From Callorhinus ursinus (lineage: Eukaryota; Chordata; Mammalia; Carnivora; Otariidae): 64,000 bases of DNA. The stretch covers positions 24,410,107-24,474,106 of the forward strand of contig NW_020312903.1 in assembly GCF_003265705.1 (NCBI RefSeq). Direction: 5' to 3'. Positions 32,812 to 45,510 of this stretch are shown piece after piece; position 1 is the stretch's first letter; each line of letters begins with the position of its first letter. The notes under the pieces were generated by a model, which saw only the letters and a list, made by a program, of their open reading frames with translations, was not told the origin of the DNA and did not search any database. A program made the translations under genes and the position numbers.

Positions 32812-34300
32812 TGGACTGTTTCCGTATACTATAAAGCTGTAGTAATCAAAACAGTATGGTACTGGCACAAAAGTAGACACATAGATCAATAGAACAGATT
32901 AGAAAGCCCAGAAATAAATCCACATTTATACAGTCAATTAAATTTTTACAAAGAAGGAAAGAATATGCAGTGGAAAAATGGCAGCCTCTTCAACAAATGC
33001 TGTTCGGAGAACTGGACAGCTAGATGCAAAAGAATGAAACTGTACTATTTTCTTATACCGTAAACAAAAATAAACTCAAAATGGATTGAAGACCTAAATT
33101 TGAAACCTGAAACCATAAAAATCCTAGAAGATAGCATGGGCAGTAATTTCTCTGACATTGGCCACAGCAATTTTTCTAGATATGTCTCCTGAGGCAAAAG
33201 AAACAAAAGCAAAAATAAACTATTCGGACTACATCAAAATAAAAGTTTCTGTACAGCGAAAGAAACCATCAACAAAACTAAAAGGCAACCTACTGAATGG
33301 GAGAAGATATTTGCAAATGACATATCTGATAAAGGATTAGTATCCAAAATATATAAAGAATTTATACAACTAAACATCAAAAAAAAAAACCCACAAATAA
33401 TCCAATTAAGTGGGCAGAAAACATGAAGAGACATTTCTCTAAAGAAGACATACGGATGACCAACAGACACATGTAAAGATGTTCAACATCACTCATCATC
33501 AGGGAAATGGAAATCAAAACCACCATGAGATATCACCTCACACCTGTCAGAATGGCCAAAAGAAACAACACAAGAAACAAGTGTTGGCGAGGACATGGAG
33601 AAAAAGGAACCCTCATGCACTACTGGTGGGAAGGCAAACTGGCACAGCCACTGTGGAAAACAGTATGGAGGTTCCCCCAAAAATTAAAAATAGAATTATT
33701 ATATGATCCAGTAATTTCACTGCTGGGTATTTACCCAAAACACCAACTTATAAAGATATATGCACCCCTGTGTTTATTGCAGCATTATGTATAATAGCCA
33801 AATTATGGAAGCAGCCCAAGTGTCCATTGATAGATGAATGGATTAAGAAGGTGTGGTATATATACATACAAATACGTATGTATACACACACAGACACACA
33901 CACAGTGGAATATTATTCAGTCATAAAAAAGAACAAAATCTTGCCATTTGCAAGAACATAGATGGATCTAGAGGGTATAATGCTAAATGAAATAAGTCAG
34001 AGAAAGACAAATACCGTATGATTTCACTCATACGTGGAATTTAAGAAACAAAACAAAGAAAAAAAAAGAGACAAACCCCTCAAAAAATTAAAAACAAAGA
34101 AACAAAAAGCTAGACTCTTAAATACGGAGAACAAACCAATGGTTACCAGAGGGAGGTGGGTTTGGGGATGGGTGAAAAAAGGAAGGGGATTAAGAGCACA
34201 CTTATCATGATGAGCACTGAGTAATTGGTGAATCACTATATTGTATACCTGAAACTAATATAACACTGTTAACTATACTGAAATTAAGGTTGTTTTTTAA
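32812..34300 (+). mobile_element. L1 LINE, older carnivore subfamily, ORF2 C-terminus and single 3' UTR
   Basis: Starts 'tatactataaagctgtagta' and runs through ORF2 to a 3' UTR with 'caaaccaatggttaccagag', a G-rich core at 34152-34167, 'gatgagcactgagtaattgg' and 'tacctgaaactaatataaca'. The C-terminal motif is broken: [18 protein letters not shown] has lost its second and third cysteines. Frameshifts and stops are frequent, with a TA/CA expansion at 33855-33904. Unlike the L1 at 17.4-19.2 kb it has only one 3' UTR module, which fits an earlier branch. The tail is an interrupted (AAAAT)n. Confidence 0.93.
33855..33904 (+). repeat. (TA)n(CA)n expansion inside L1 ORF2
   Basis: Interrupted TA then CA dinucleotides, again at the Trp-Tyr-Ile-Tyr codons. 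Confidence 0.9.
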
Positions 34301-35604
34301 GCAAAATAAAATAAAATAACGTAAGATAATAATAAACTAAAATAAAATAGCAGACTGTTTCCTAATGACTGTTAGGAATATATTGAGAGGAAAAAGAATA
34401 TTTGTATTCTATACCCATTTTAGCATTTTTTTGCTTAAAAAAACACTTTTACAACTGTTAGAGTGTGAGGTTTTACATTTGAGGATTTTTTTAATAAAAT
34501 AAAATAAAGCACATTCACTTGACAGACAGAAAGCTTTTCCTCCCTCACCTCTTTTTTCAGAGTCTTGAAGTATTATTGCTCTGGCCCTCTGTGCTCTCCA
34601 CAGTACCTTTAATGATCATTTTGATATTGGTTCCATATTGAGATGTGTTCCACATCAATTGTAACCTCTGACTTCCCATTTTTCCCATTGAAATGTATAT
34701 GTTTCATTCCTGCTAAGAAGCAACCACATGTTTTGTCTTTTGAAGCTCAAGTCTCAGCCTAAAATTTTCTTTGCTTTTACACTTTATATTCTATCAGCAA
34801 GAGGCAAGATTCAGGAAGAGAACGCTGCTCTTTTGGTGGTGTTATATTCCATCCAAGTTTGCACAATATCTGAAATTGCAGTCTGAAATAGTGGGTCAAA
34901 TACATAGTAGCAACTGCTGGGCTTTGAAAAGACTTTTTTCACTTTAGTAAAAACTTCTGCAAGGCCCATGCTGTCCTATCACAGTTATGGTCTTTCTTTG
35001 AATAACTTATATTCAAACTTTTGCTTTATTTTATGGCCAAGAGAATTTCACACATCAAAGAAGGTTCATGCAGGTCAAAAGAAGTACCTGAATAAGTGCT
35101 AAGATTGTCCCTACAAGGCAAAGAACAATATAAAAACTAACATATACCCCATGATAGCAGCTGCATTTTTTTAACATGTTGGATCACTTTACAGCTTTTT
35201 GCTTTTTCAGAGTTTTAAATCAATACATAACCCTATCACAATTTACTCATCCATTTAACAAATGTTTACCAAGACTATCCTGTGAGGCTTAAACCAAGCC
35301 TTTTTTTAAGAAAGGGGGATATGAAATGAAGGAGTCAAGCTCATGGGGGTGCTAATTAAATATTTATTTAAAGAATAAAGAATATGCATAAACAACCTGT
35401 TATACTTGTTTCTAGAGAGACTCTCATTCATAGTCCTCAAATTAAAATTTACTGTCAATTTTCTTCTGGCCACTGCCTTGAATATAACAGAACATTTGAA
35501 AGGGAACCATACATGGTCTTCCTTCATAAGAAGGGACAATACCATTGAAACACAGTCACACTGCCTCATGAAACCTAAGTGAATTTTGCCATGGCCTGTT
35601 GTTT
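34301..35604. other. Unique sequence, no gene
   Basis: Nothing recognised. An (AAAAT)n run lies at 34492-34507. Confidence 0.5.
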
Positions 35605-35672
35605 ACTCACTAATTCAGTCAATAAATATCACATAAGTACTTAAAATATATCAGTCACTGTGTTACAGGCTG
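35605..35672 (-). mobile_element. L2 3' tail fragment, reverse
   Basis: 'ttcagtcaataaatatcaca' and 'cagtcactgtgttacaggct' fit the reversed L2 3' end. An L1 end follows directly. Confidence 0.45.
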
Positions 35673-35929
35673 AGGTTTTTTATTATTATTATGTTATGTT
35701 AGTCACCATAGAGTACATCATTAGTTTTTCATGTGGTGTTCCATGATTCATTATTTGCGTATAACACCCAATGCTCCATGTAATACGTGCCCTCCTTAAT
35801 ACCCATCACTGGGCTAACTCATCCCCCCACCCCCCCCAAAACCCTCAGTTTGTTTCTCAGAGTCCATAGTCTCTCATGGTTTGTCTCCCACTCTGATTCC
35901 CCCCCTTCATTTTTCCCTTCCTTCTAATG
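35673..35929 (-). mobile_element. Truncated L1 3' end, caniform type
   Basis: Reverse complement of the second 3' UTR module: 'attatgttatgttagtcacc', 'acatcattagtttttcatgt', 'ccatgattcattatttgcgt', C-rich block at 35823-35838, 'gagtccatagtctctcatgg'. It extends slightly further into the module than the copy at 14553-14759. No clear target duplication seen. Confidence 0.92.
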
Positions 35930-36039
35930 TATGAGTCCATTCTGGTACCTAATAGACTTTAAACATATTATCTTCCACGGGTAGGGTGCTATTTTATCTT
36001 ATAACACTAAATGACCTCCTTTGTCGATAATTTCATCTC

Positions 36040-36940
36040 CAAATCATATACAACCGCATAGCTGACATCTCTGCAGGGTTATCCAATATGGGTTTCAAAC
36101 TTAACATGTAAAAAAACTGAACTTTAAAATTATCTCACTACCACCAAGTCACCCCTACCCCACAGCTCCCCCATTTCCCATCCTGGCCCCCAAATTCACC
36201 TAACTTTGAAATTATACTCATCTTCTCTTTTTCTTAGATGCCACATTTAATTATCAATAAACGCTGCCAGGTTTACTCTCAAAATATATTGGAATCTTAC
36301 TACTTACCACCACTTTCCATGATGAATATCTTGATATAACCTCTTATTGTATCTCATCATCTCACCAACCTCTGTGCTTCTACTTTTTAGTCTATGGAGT
36401 GTAGACAAAGTGATCTTTCTCAGATAGAAACCAGATATGCCATTCACCTATTCAAAACATTCCAGTGGTTTCCCATTGCAATTAGAATAAAAATCAAAGT
36501 CCCAACCATAACTTATGAGCTCTTTGTGATCTGGTCCCTTTGGATCACCTCCATAATTTTTATCTCCCACAAATTTTCTCTTTAATCATTCCATTTCAGC
36601 CACTTCACCCACTCTGCAGTTTCTTAACTGTACTTACTGTTTCCTCTGCTTGAAATGCTATTCCCAAAATATCCACTTGGCTTATTCCAACTCATTCAGC
36701 TCAAACTGCACTCCATTATTTTGTCCTTTTGCCAGCATAATCACTGAATTCTACTATTTAAAACCCTCTGCTAAGTCCTTCCCTGACTTCAGAATACAGG
36801 TAAATCTTTTAGGAACACCATGTAAGAGACTCTATAGTCTGACACTGACATAACTCTTTAGACTCCCCTTCCATTATCCATCTCCTTCTATGTTGTTTTT
36901 TTCTTCCTATGATTGTTTTCCCATGACGACTGCAAGAAAT
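36040..36940 (+). mobile_element. Long L2 LINE fragment, ORF2 to near the 3' end
   Basis: About 0.9 kb in L2 order: 'ggtttcaaacttaacatgta', 'ctctcaaaatatattggaat', 'cattccagtggtttcccatt', 'agctctttgtgatctggtcc', 'ttccctgacttcag'. A 63-codon frame at 36394-36585 is a remnant of the L2 reading frame, not a host gene. Confidence 0.8.
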
Positions 36941-37509
36941 TCTTATGGGTTGTAATTACAAATGCCTGAATTTAAGGCAACTTGATGCCTGTGGTTCTAC
37001 CTCTTTTCATCCATTGTTGGACACTTTGATACAAAAAATAAAGAAAAATTATGCTCACTCTGATCATGTATATTGGCTTACTTGACTGAGTGCACTGTTC
37101 TCCCCACGACATTTCACAGTTATGCTCTATTGCCTAAAGTTATGCCCCCAGATGTCCTATGGACTGTTGTTTTGTCCTTCTTATGTATTAGTAACTTCTT
37201 CCTGTCATCTGTCCGTTGCCCATATCTAGTTCAGTGGAGTTCAAGGGCAGCAGGCTGGCTTCCCTGCTGGCAGACATTGCCATCCAAGAGACTACCGTGG
37301 CTGTTTCAGGTTTGCCATATGATGAATCAGAGATAACTATGATGTAACTCATCCAGAAGCTATTTGCATTCTCTGGCAGTGAACTAAGAAATGTAGATGC
37401 AAGATAACTGATAAAATCATCATGGATGAATATATTTCTTTACTTTCGGTTTATTCTTTCTACTCAAGTTCATGCTGATGCTTGGGTATTACTCAGCTAT
37501 ATTTATGGC
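36941..37509. other. Unique sequence, no gene
   Basis: An 87-codon plus frame at 37073-37336 has no recognisable domain. Confidence 0.45.
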
Positions 37510-37625
37510 TCATATTTATTTTGTCCATTCGGTTGTCTATAAAATATTTATTACCAATTTCTGTTCACACATTGCTTGTGCCTGGGGATGAAAAAAAAAA
37601 CATGAACAAAGCACATCAGTTGATA
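37510..37625 (-). mobile_element. L2 3' end, reverse
   Basis: 'aaaatatttattaccaattt' and 'ttgcttgtgcctggggatga' follow the reversed L2 tail. Confidence 0.55.
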
Positions 37626-37769
37626 TGTGTAGTAGGCACTCAACAGTGTTTTTAAATAATAATTTAAAAATTGATGCCTGACAAATACAGTATCTATCTC
37701 CAATGACATTCTCTTTAGCAGAAAAGATAGGAAGGCAAACACATTAGAAGGGCATTGCCATTAAGGAAG

Positions 37770-37850
37770 CTATAAAATGCACCTAGGACAGTGCCTGTGG
37801 TATAGTAGGCCACAGATATTTGTGGAATGAATGAATATGAATGAGTAAGG
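37770..37850 (+). mobile_element. L2 3' tail, forward
   Basis: 'aggacagtgcctgtggtata' followed by 'tttgtggaatgaatgaat', the L2 terminal motif. Confidence 0.7.
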
Positions 37851-39185
37851 AGGTACTAATTATTGTGAGCTGACAGAAAATGAAACACCTAATCTCTTAT
37901 CTCTAAGACATACAGAAGGAATCACTGCACAGGTGTCATCTGAGATAGATCTGAAGTTTGCTTAGCTATTTGCTAGGTGTGTCAGGGAAGGTTAGTTTGT
38001 TGACTTTAGGAACAGGGTGTGCTAAGCTGAAAACATGGGATCACACCCCTGTGCACAAAGTAGGAGGAAAGGGGGTGTTAAAAGTACTAAAATATAAAGC
38101 TTTTCCTGTCTCCCATGGTCTTTCTCCCACTTCTCCTCATGTTTATAATTTGCTATTTAATATTGTTCTACGAAGAAAAAAATTAAAATTTTAAATTATA
38201 AACATAAATTGTGCCATTCGTCTTTATATTTTTGTGATATCAGTTTTAAATGAAAATATAAAAGCATTTAACTTGTATGTGGAGTCCCTCAATCACAGAA
38301 TTTGTATCTCATAGCTCATATGTGTGTACCAAATAATAGAAGTGCTACAAAAGCTTACTAATTCCAGTTCATTTTTTGATACACACACATTCTACCACTC
38401 TCTACTTGCAGGCTTACCAAAGAAGAGAAGGGAAAGACTGAAAGAAAAAGGACCTGTGGGCGGTCCCTAACTTTCTCTTTTATTCTATGTCATCATTTCC
38501 AGTATAAGTAGTCGGATAATCTAGGGAAGTAATACAAGTGACAAAGGATTTGATAGGATTCCTTGGTATTTTGAGTTTCTTACAATGCCATTGTCTTTCT
38601 TTTGCATTTGAAGCCAGTTCAGATTCAACAGGAAAGTGTGACCTCTCAGGCTGCCTATGTCCCTGCTGCCTCAACTGTAGACTTAATACATGTACCTTGT
38701 TTGGATCTGCACTGAACTTTAACCCCGAACTTCCACCATATTGCTGTACTCATGGGACATCTCATGGGTAAACAAGCAACAAGCAAAGTCAGATGCATGT
38801 TGCATTAATTCTTTCTGTTCATGTTCATGCTCCCTTGTTCCTTAGAACATCACTAAATAAACACAAGTTCAAAGTTAAAATTATTTGGACTTTTCAGACC
38901 ACTATAGCACAGCATTCAATGAAGAATAGGGCCCTTGTCTGTATGGAACCCTGTGCAACCACAGAGGTTGCATGCTCATGAAGCATGCCCTTGTTCATGA
39001 AGCATGAGCCAGAGGTGTGTCCAGGGAACCCGGCATGGTCCTGCTGTGAGGGAGCCTGGAGTGTGAAGGGAGTATAAGTTAAGTTGTAGCCAGAGAGGTA
39101 GACAGGGTTAAGTTTCCCTTTGCCTTTTGCTTAGGAAATTTTTCCAATTCAGGTCTGTGGGGACAAAGGACAGAGGCCCCAGCTC
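37851..39185. other. Unique sequence, no gene; small hairpin at 38974-39009
   Basis: A 12-base direct repeat, TCATGAAGCATG, occurs at 38976-38987 and 38995-39006, with outer complementary ends GCTCATG and CATGAGC. Frames at 38538-38771 and 38793-38981 have no domain. Confidence 0.45.
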
Positions 39186-39372
39186 AGTGCAGGTTCTGAG
39201 TCAGGCTGCCAGGTTCAGTACCTGCTCCAAGTGAGACCTTGGGAAAATTACTTGTATTCTCTGTGCCTCAGTTTCCTCATTTGTAAGAAGCATAAAATAA
39301 GAGTTGCAAAAGCATTTAATACAGTGGTGGACCTTTAGTAAGCACACAGTACATGTTAGGTATTATTATATA
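39186..39372 (+). mobile_element. MIR SINE, forward
   Basis: 'ggttctgagtcaggctgcca', 'gtgagaccttgggaaaatta', 'tctgtgcctcagtttcctca' and 'atttgtaagaagcataaaat' in MIR order. Confidence 0.88.
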
Positions 39373-40189
39373 ACCTCTAGAATCAGTCATTCAAACACTT
39401 ACTGATCACAAGTTATTCACCAGGGCCTTAGCTAAACAACATTGTAACAACAGGACTTACATAGAAACCTGAATTATGGCAATTAAGGACTGTCAACACA
39501 ACTGTAATCATGGCAAGAGAAGGATCTTAAGAAAGCACACTAAAGCACCGTTCATCACAGCAAAAGACCTTATTAGAAATGGAGCATCAGTTACAACAGG
39601 CCAGCCTAACATTTCATTTATCAAGAAAGGAATTAGGGGATTTGTCAGCAACATGAACAAAAGCAGTGCTCTCATATGGGTTACACGAGCGTTGTGAAAA
39701 TTTGATTCGTTAAGAGACCTTCAGGTGTTGAAGTAAACATCTCCAGTAAATCATGTGAACCTCAGATGACATGGACATTTCTCCAAAATGAGACTACATC
39801 AAATATTTTTAAATATTTAAGACTACCTTTAAATATTTTTAAATCAGATTTTGACTAGAATCTTGGTGATAGACTTCAAGAAACATTTCAGCAAGGTTTC
39901 AGTTATGACAGATGTAGGTCCACCTTCTTATAAATGTTAATGGCCCATATGTGCAAATTGGCCCATTTGCCAATAGACAAATTTATTTGCAAATTGACCT
40001 ATTCTTTCTACCCCAAAATTCAAGGAAACATTCAGACTCATTTAGGAGCATAAAAACCATTACCATTCTTACTTGATACAAAGATTCTATCCATAATGGG
40101 AATGAATAAGCACCTGCAATAGACTTTTACCTTTGCTTACCTATATTTCATGTCCAGACAACAGCCAAATCTACAAATTACAAATCAAA
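39373..40189. other. Unique sequence with an unrecognised 73-codon frame
   Basis: The plus frame 39476-39697 starts MAIKDCQHNCNHGKRR and is basic at its N-terminus. I recognise no family and see no promoter, splice or poly-A context, so I do not call it a gene. 39798-39845 has a duplicated TTTAAATATTTTTAAAT-like segment. Confidence 0.4.
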
Positions 40190-40715
40190 TATCACTTCAC
40201 TGCATGTAACCCTTTAATAACTTTCCAGTGCAATTAGAATAAAACTAAAACTAATGTTAAAGATTGATATTACCTTCCTCCTTCATAATTCTAGACTTCC
40301 TGATTTTAGAACATATCACCAAGCTCCTTCCCTTGTATTTGACATGATCTTGGCCCAGAAATCTCTGGTTCCAGGTCCTCCCATAGCTGACTTCTAACAT
40401 CCATTGAAATCTCCGTTTAAATACCATTTTCTCAGAATAGCCTTCTCTGGCTGTGCTTTTTAAAATGTTCCTCTCCTAGTTCACTTGCTATTCCATTACA
40501 ACAGTTTTTTTTTTCCCTTAATTCTCAGAGCACTTTTATTCTTTAAATTCTTATTTTGTGTTTACATGTTATTTTCTTACCCTCGATGTAAGCTCTAGTA
40601 AACAGGGATTTTTTAAATTATTTGCTGCTATATCTCCAACATTCAAAACTGTCACTGGCACCTAACAGAAACTTACCATAAATATTTGGCTGAATAAATG
40701 ATCAAATGGATGAAG
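40190..40715 (+). mobile_element. L2 LINE 3' half, forward
   Basis: 'taataactttccagtgcaat', 'ttccctt' and 'aatagccttctctgg' blocks, 'gatgtaagctctagtaaaca' and the tail 'aatatttggctgaataaatg'. A T-rich stretch at 40506-40516 lies inside it. Confidence 0.85.
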
Positions 40716-41039
40716 AAACTGCCTCTGTGATTTTATTTTTTGCCCTCTTGTTCTTTCCATTATAGTTTATGATGTTTTTCAGAAGTATAAGCAATTACTC
40801 ATTTGGTGTTCTAATTGATTTCTGCCAAAGAGAGTTAATACTTTATTTGGTTTGGAAAGCCTTTGGTGTTTTATCTTATTTGGACAGAAAACATTAGCTT
40901 ATTCGCTAAAATGCACACTCAGAAAACAATCAAATTCTTACAGAAGAATTGAAACAAATATTACAGCTCCAAATACGGTCTTAACTAGGGAATATTAGGA
41001 ACTACAGCTATAAATAAATCAATCTAGGGGCAGAAATCA
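40716..41039. other. Unique sequence, no gene
   Basis: Nothing recognised. Confidence 0.45.
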
Positions 41040-41312
41040 TTCATTCATGCTCCAATCCTACCAAGTCCTGCTCAATTTCATAAAATTGTATGAAGCACCC
41101 CCAGAGCCCTCCATTCTTCTCAGTTAAATTAATCACTACTGAATCGAAATTTCTTTATATATTTTTATACCTACCTTTGCTAGAGTGCAGAATTATATTT
41201 AACTGTTTAGGAATCTGTCTCTTCTGCTAAACTAAAAATCTTGGATATAGGAATCGTATTTATTTACCTGTCTAGCCCCAGTGCCTATTACATAGTAGAA
41301 ATCAAACATCTT
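41040..41312 (+). mobile_element. L2 LINE 3' end, forward
   Basis: 'ctgctaaactaaaaatcttg', 'ctgtctagccccagtgccta' and 'ttacatagtagaaatcaaac' match the L2 terminal region. Confidence 0.7.
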
Positions 41313-41399
41313 AATGATTGCATATAGTCAATCCGAGGATCTTCAGAGTCCTTAGAGACCTACAGATTTGCTAATACTGTACTAATGTCTGTAGGAAAA

Positions 41400-41645
41400 A
41401 ATATAGCATAAATTTGGGGTTGGAAAGTAGAAATCCCTGTTTCAGAATTCAGATCCACCCTTTGCTAACAGTATGACTTTGAGCACTTTATGCAACCATG
41501 GAAGACAGTTTCATCACCCCTAGACTAAGAATTGTAAAACATTTCTAAAGAGTTTTTGTGAGGATTAAATAAGATGACATTTCTGAAAAGTTTACCATAA
41601 TGCCTAGGACATAGCAAGCACTAAATAGAGAAGACAACTGTTAGA
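41400..41645 (+). mobile_element. MIR SINE, forward
   Basis: 'tcagaattcagatccaccct', 'cagtatgactttgagcactt', 'tttgtgaggattaaataaga' and 'atgcctaggacatagcaagc' in order, nearly full length. Confidence 0.85.
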
Positions 41646-41999
41646 AGTGGTGAAGGAGCTTATGGTTGAAATGAGGGGCATGAATACAAGAAACTGCACT
41701 TCATTCTCGTTACCTCCTGTAAGAAACATGTGGAACTAAAAGTTGTGTTATGTATTGAGGAGGAATGTTCCTCTGTATATTAAGAGCTGCTTTCATGGTC
41801 ATCAGGGATTAAATTAATCCACAAAAGGCCAATTTTTTCTTACTATTGTTTTTATTGGGCCATTGAAAATTTTAACTTTTGTCAGATTAACTGGCAATAA
41901 CACAGATTGTCCATATTGAATTTGATTTTGACAAAACTCAAAAATGTCCAGTTGGGTTTAAAAATGTATTCAGATCCATATCAGTTGTTTTCCTGAAAC

Positions 42000-42295
42000 A
42001 GGAGTCAACAATCCATGGCTCAGCTTGTGATCTAAATCTTGGATTTTATACAACCCATGAGCTAAGAATGGGTTGTACAATTTTGAATGGCTGAAAAAAA
42101 TTAAAAGGGAGGCTTTTTCATGACAACCTGAGAATTAGATATAAAATACAAGTTTCAATGTCTATAAATAATGTTCTGTTGAAACACAGTCTTCACAGAA
42201 TAGTACTGATAAAGTAATTGTGAGAGAATCCATGGCCAGCAAAGCTTAAAATATTTACTATCTGATCCTCTACAAAAAAAAAAAAAAATTTACAA
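42000..42295 (+). mobile_element. hAT-like DNA transposon fossil
   Basis: 'acaacccatgagctaagaat', 'ttttgaatggctgaaaaaaa', 'caatgtctataaataatgtt', 'ctgttgaaacacagtcttca' and 'aaaatatttactatctgatc' reproduce a familiar mammalian non-autonomous DNA-element consensus, which I recall as hAT-related but cannot name with certainty. It ends at an A-run (42275-42289). Confidence 0.65.
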
Positions 42296-43490
42296 CACTT
42301 ACTGAAAAACCAATGATTGTCTTTATTTTCATGCGCTAGGAGAAAGGATTGCTCTCTCCAAAACTTTTTCACCTGCTCCACCCTATGCCTCCAACCTCGT
42401 GAGCGTGTGTTCACTTTGTTTGCTCACACAGGCACTCCTACAGGAACGTGAATTTGTTAGCTCAGCACATCAGTCTTGCTCTCCAAAGTAATGTCATGTT
42501 TTAGGGTCCAAATCCAATACTCCCCTAATTTACTATACTTGTAAAAACTGCTTCAGATTCACTATAATTGAATTTAAAACTGAGGACTTTCTCTTTATTG
42601 TTATTTAACTAATTTCACCTGACTTTTCAAGAAATGGGCTATCTGGTGAGATAGCTTGAAAGAGCACACCTAATGTTTGTCCCAGACAATGCACCATTAC
42701 TCTGCTTGATATACACTTTGAAATAAAGTCAATTTTCTTTTCTGCTTTGCTAAGAGAGAGAGAGATGTATTTGTTCTTAGGCTTCATGATACACTGGAAT
42801 GAGTAAGTCACCATTTCATTTACTCGATGATAAACTTCAAGGAGAATAAAAATGTAATGGAGAGAAAACTAGCATGTCACTTATAGTTCCAATAGTCCTC
42901 CTGAGACATGACTGTGCCTTTTTTTTTTTAATTCTTTGACTTCCTCACCTCCATTTTTGGTGCCCAACACAAATCTGAAAAAGTGCGAGCGCTTAGCCAC
43001 AAACACATCTTTCCATTTCTCATTTTCCAAGTAAATCAGCAAATTTGAAGAGATGACAGAGCCAGAGAATTGCTACACAATACCATTGCCCTCAATTAAC
43101 ACGTCCTCTGGGCAATCCACACAGAAATAAAGTTCCCTTTGTCTCCAGTGGACATCTTAAGGAAACAGGTGTAAATTGATGAAAGAGAGAGGAATCTTTT
43201 GGATTGGGCTTGTTAGGATAACATCTAAGTGGCTATCTTTTTTTCTCCTAGTCGACTCTTAAAAGAAGAAGCAGAGTCCTTAAAATATTTCCCATTTTTT
43301 TCAAGTAATCATTGTCCAGGTTGATTGGGGACACTGCTCTATGATGGCTAGCAGACCTTGAACACTACATTCTATATAAGAATTGAAGCATATCTCTCTG
43401 AATATAGTTTGTATGATTTTAGGATGAAAATGATTAAAATGCTCATCCAGGCACAGAAACAATCACTAAGGTCTTAAACAACAAATTCAC

Positions 43491-43536
<46 letters not shown>

Positions 43537-44714
43537 AAGAGCATTTACACATAAATATGTAACTGGACAAAGCTAGATACTTGCAAACTAGTCCCATGAA
43601 TTCAGAAAATCATTTTAGTTACTGGAAAATGTAAAAATTGGAATGCTGCATGTGGGTTTCTCCATGGCTTGCTCACTCTATCTTAAGAGAAATAGTATTT
43701 AGATACTGTTTTCCTCAGACTTGTAGCCTGAGGAAGAGAAAAAAGCATTTTACAATTTCAAAGCTGAAAAAAAGAGTGACAGTATAGAGATATATCAGCT
43801 GATAAAAGTAATGCTGACCAGGAAGCTTTTAAATTATTTTCAAAATCTTTTATCAAGCTATATTCTATTATGGAATATGGCGGCTTTTTAAATTGGATTT
43901 CCCTCAAGCTGCAAAAGTGAGCTTGTTGTTCTGCTACAATCTCCTTTGAGGGAGCTCCAGGGTTATTAACCCTCTATCTTAAGAAATGCAGACAATATCC
44001 CAAAGCCTAGTTCTGAGAGGAGTTGGCATCTGCGAACATACAGAAAGCCTGGCAGAGTGTGTGTTCACTAATTAAACTGTTATTTATTGAGCCCAGTAGA
44101 TGCTGTGGTTATGTGGGGGCCAAGGGTAGGCTTCCCCCAAATGTGCCACTTTGGCATATGAATTATTTTAAATTACAATTACTTAAGAAGAAGCCAGTGC
44201 AAAAAAGAATGCTCTGACCCCCTTTTGTCTCCAGAAAGCAGAAAATAAATCTTCCATGTGAAAGGTGGCTTCCTTGTATCAGGGGTTAGATAGACATCCT
44301 TATTTTCAGACATAGGAAATTCAGAGTCAAAAACTGTGTAAAAACAAAACTTGTTAGTTCTTTCTTTCTTTCTTTTTTCTTACTAATTTACTACCTCAGC
44401 CCAAATTCTGTTTAGAATTCCTTCCTAATTGAAGCTTCCAAACATACATTTTCTTAGTCTTGTCAATTTATCACAGATTTATGTTTCTTTGTCTAAAAAG
44501 TATAAAAATGCCTGCCTTGGTCATTTCTTTGGGTCTGAATTTCAATATTGGATCTCCATGTGTACATAAGTAAACTTTGTTTTTTTTTTTCCCTGTTAAT
44601 CTGTATTTGGTCAATTTTATTCTTAGACAAGCTAGAAGAATCTTGAAGAGTAGATGAAAATCTTTCCTCTCCAAAAGATACATCAGCAGAAAAAAACAGA
44701 CAAAAGTCCCCACC
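42296..44714. other. About 2.4 kb of unique sequence, no gene
   Basis: No recognised transposon apart from short T-runs, a (CTTT)n stretch near 44361-44377 and the CA repeat listed separately. No coding signal. Confidence 0.5.
43494..43535 (+). repeat. (CA)n microsatellite
   Basis: About 21 uninterrupted CA dinucleotides; length and purity make it likely to be polymorphic. Confidence 0.97.
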
Positions 44715-45170
44715 AAAGTGGAGCTTACCTTCTAGTTGAGGGATACAGATAACAGACAATAAATGTATCAAATAAGTAAATCGCATAGTATATTAAAGAT
44801 GTTCAGCACAATAGAAAAAAATAAAGGAAGCTAAGAGGAATCGAAGTTGGGGGAGTTACAATTTTAAAAGAAATGTTAAACAATGCAGGCCTCATTGAAA
44901 ATGAAACATTTGAATATCTGAGTGGTTCATATCTTGGAGAAGAAGGGAGAGGAAATCGCCACTTAACCTCAATAGTCTTGAGGTTAGGATGTGCCCAGTG
45001 AGTTTGAAAAATATTAAGGAGGCCAGTGGGAGTAGATAGAATGAGTGAGAATAAAAGTAGTAGGCAATGTACAAACTAAGGGAGAAGGGAGCAAATCATG
45101 TAAGTGTTTAGAGTAATAATCTGAAAAAAAATCGACTCACTGGCAGGTTTCAGGCAGAGGCATATTGTAA
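44715..45170 (-). mobile_element. L2 LINE fragment, reverse
   Basis: 'gtggagcttaccttctagtt', 'gataacagacaataaatgta', 'caggcctcattgaaaatgaa' and 'gggagcaaatcatgtaagtg' follow reversed L2. Confidence 0.7.
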
Positions 45171-45289
45171 TGTTGATGTTGTAAAGCATATTGCCTTGAG
45201 ATGGAATGAACATTTTAGAAACGGAAGTTTATTCTCATACATGAAGCATGACTTGTCTCAAAGGAGATGGGGCACTACAAGGATAACAT

Positions 45290-45510
45290 TAAAACCCCTT
45301 GCTTAGAACACAGGAGAACTGACTAGTGCCAGGTTTCCTATGTGATAAGTGAGTCATTTAATTTCTCTATGCCTCCAAAAAGTTGTAAAGAATAATGTTA
45401 CCTGCCATGTATCGCTCCCAGAATGGTTTGAGGAACTTGGGGAGATAATGGAAGAAAGATAAAGTGTCAGATCAATATGGGGTGTACTATAGCTCGAGTT
45501 GATGACGATC
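45290..45510 (+). mobile_element. MIR SINE, forward, diverged
   Basis: 'gccaggtttcctatgtgata', 'gtcatttaatttctctatgc' and 'gaataatgttacctgccatg' fit MIR. Confidence 0.5.

Noticed and set aside
39476..39697. 73-codon plus frame with a basic N-terminus
   Set aside because: A weak resemblance to a transposase DNA-binding segment crossed my mind, but no catalytic residues or terminal repeats are present.
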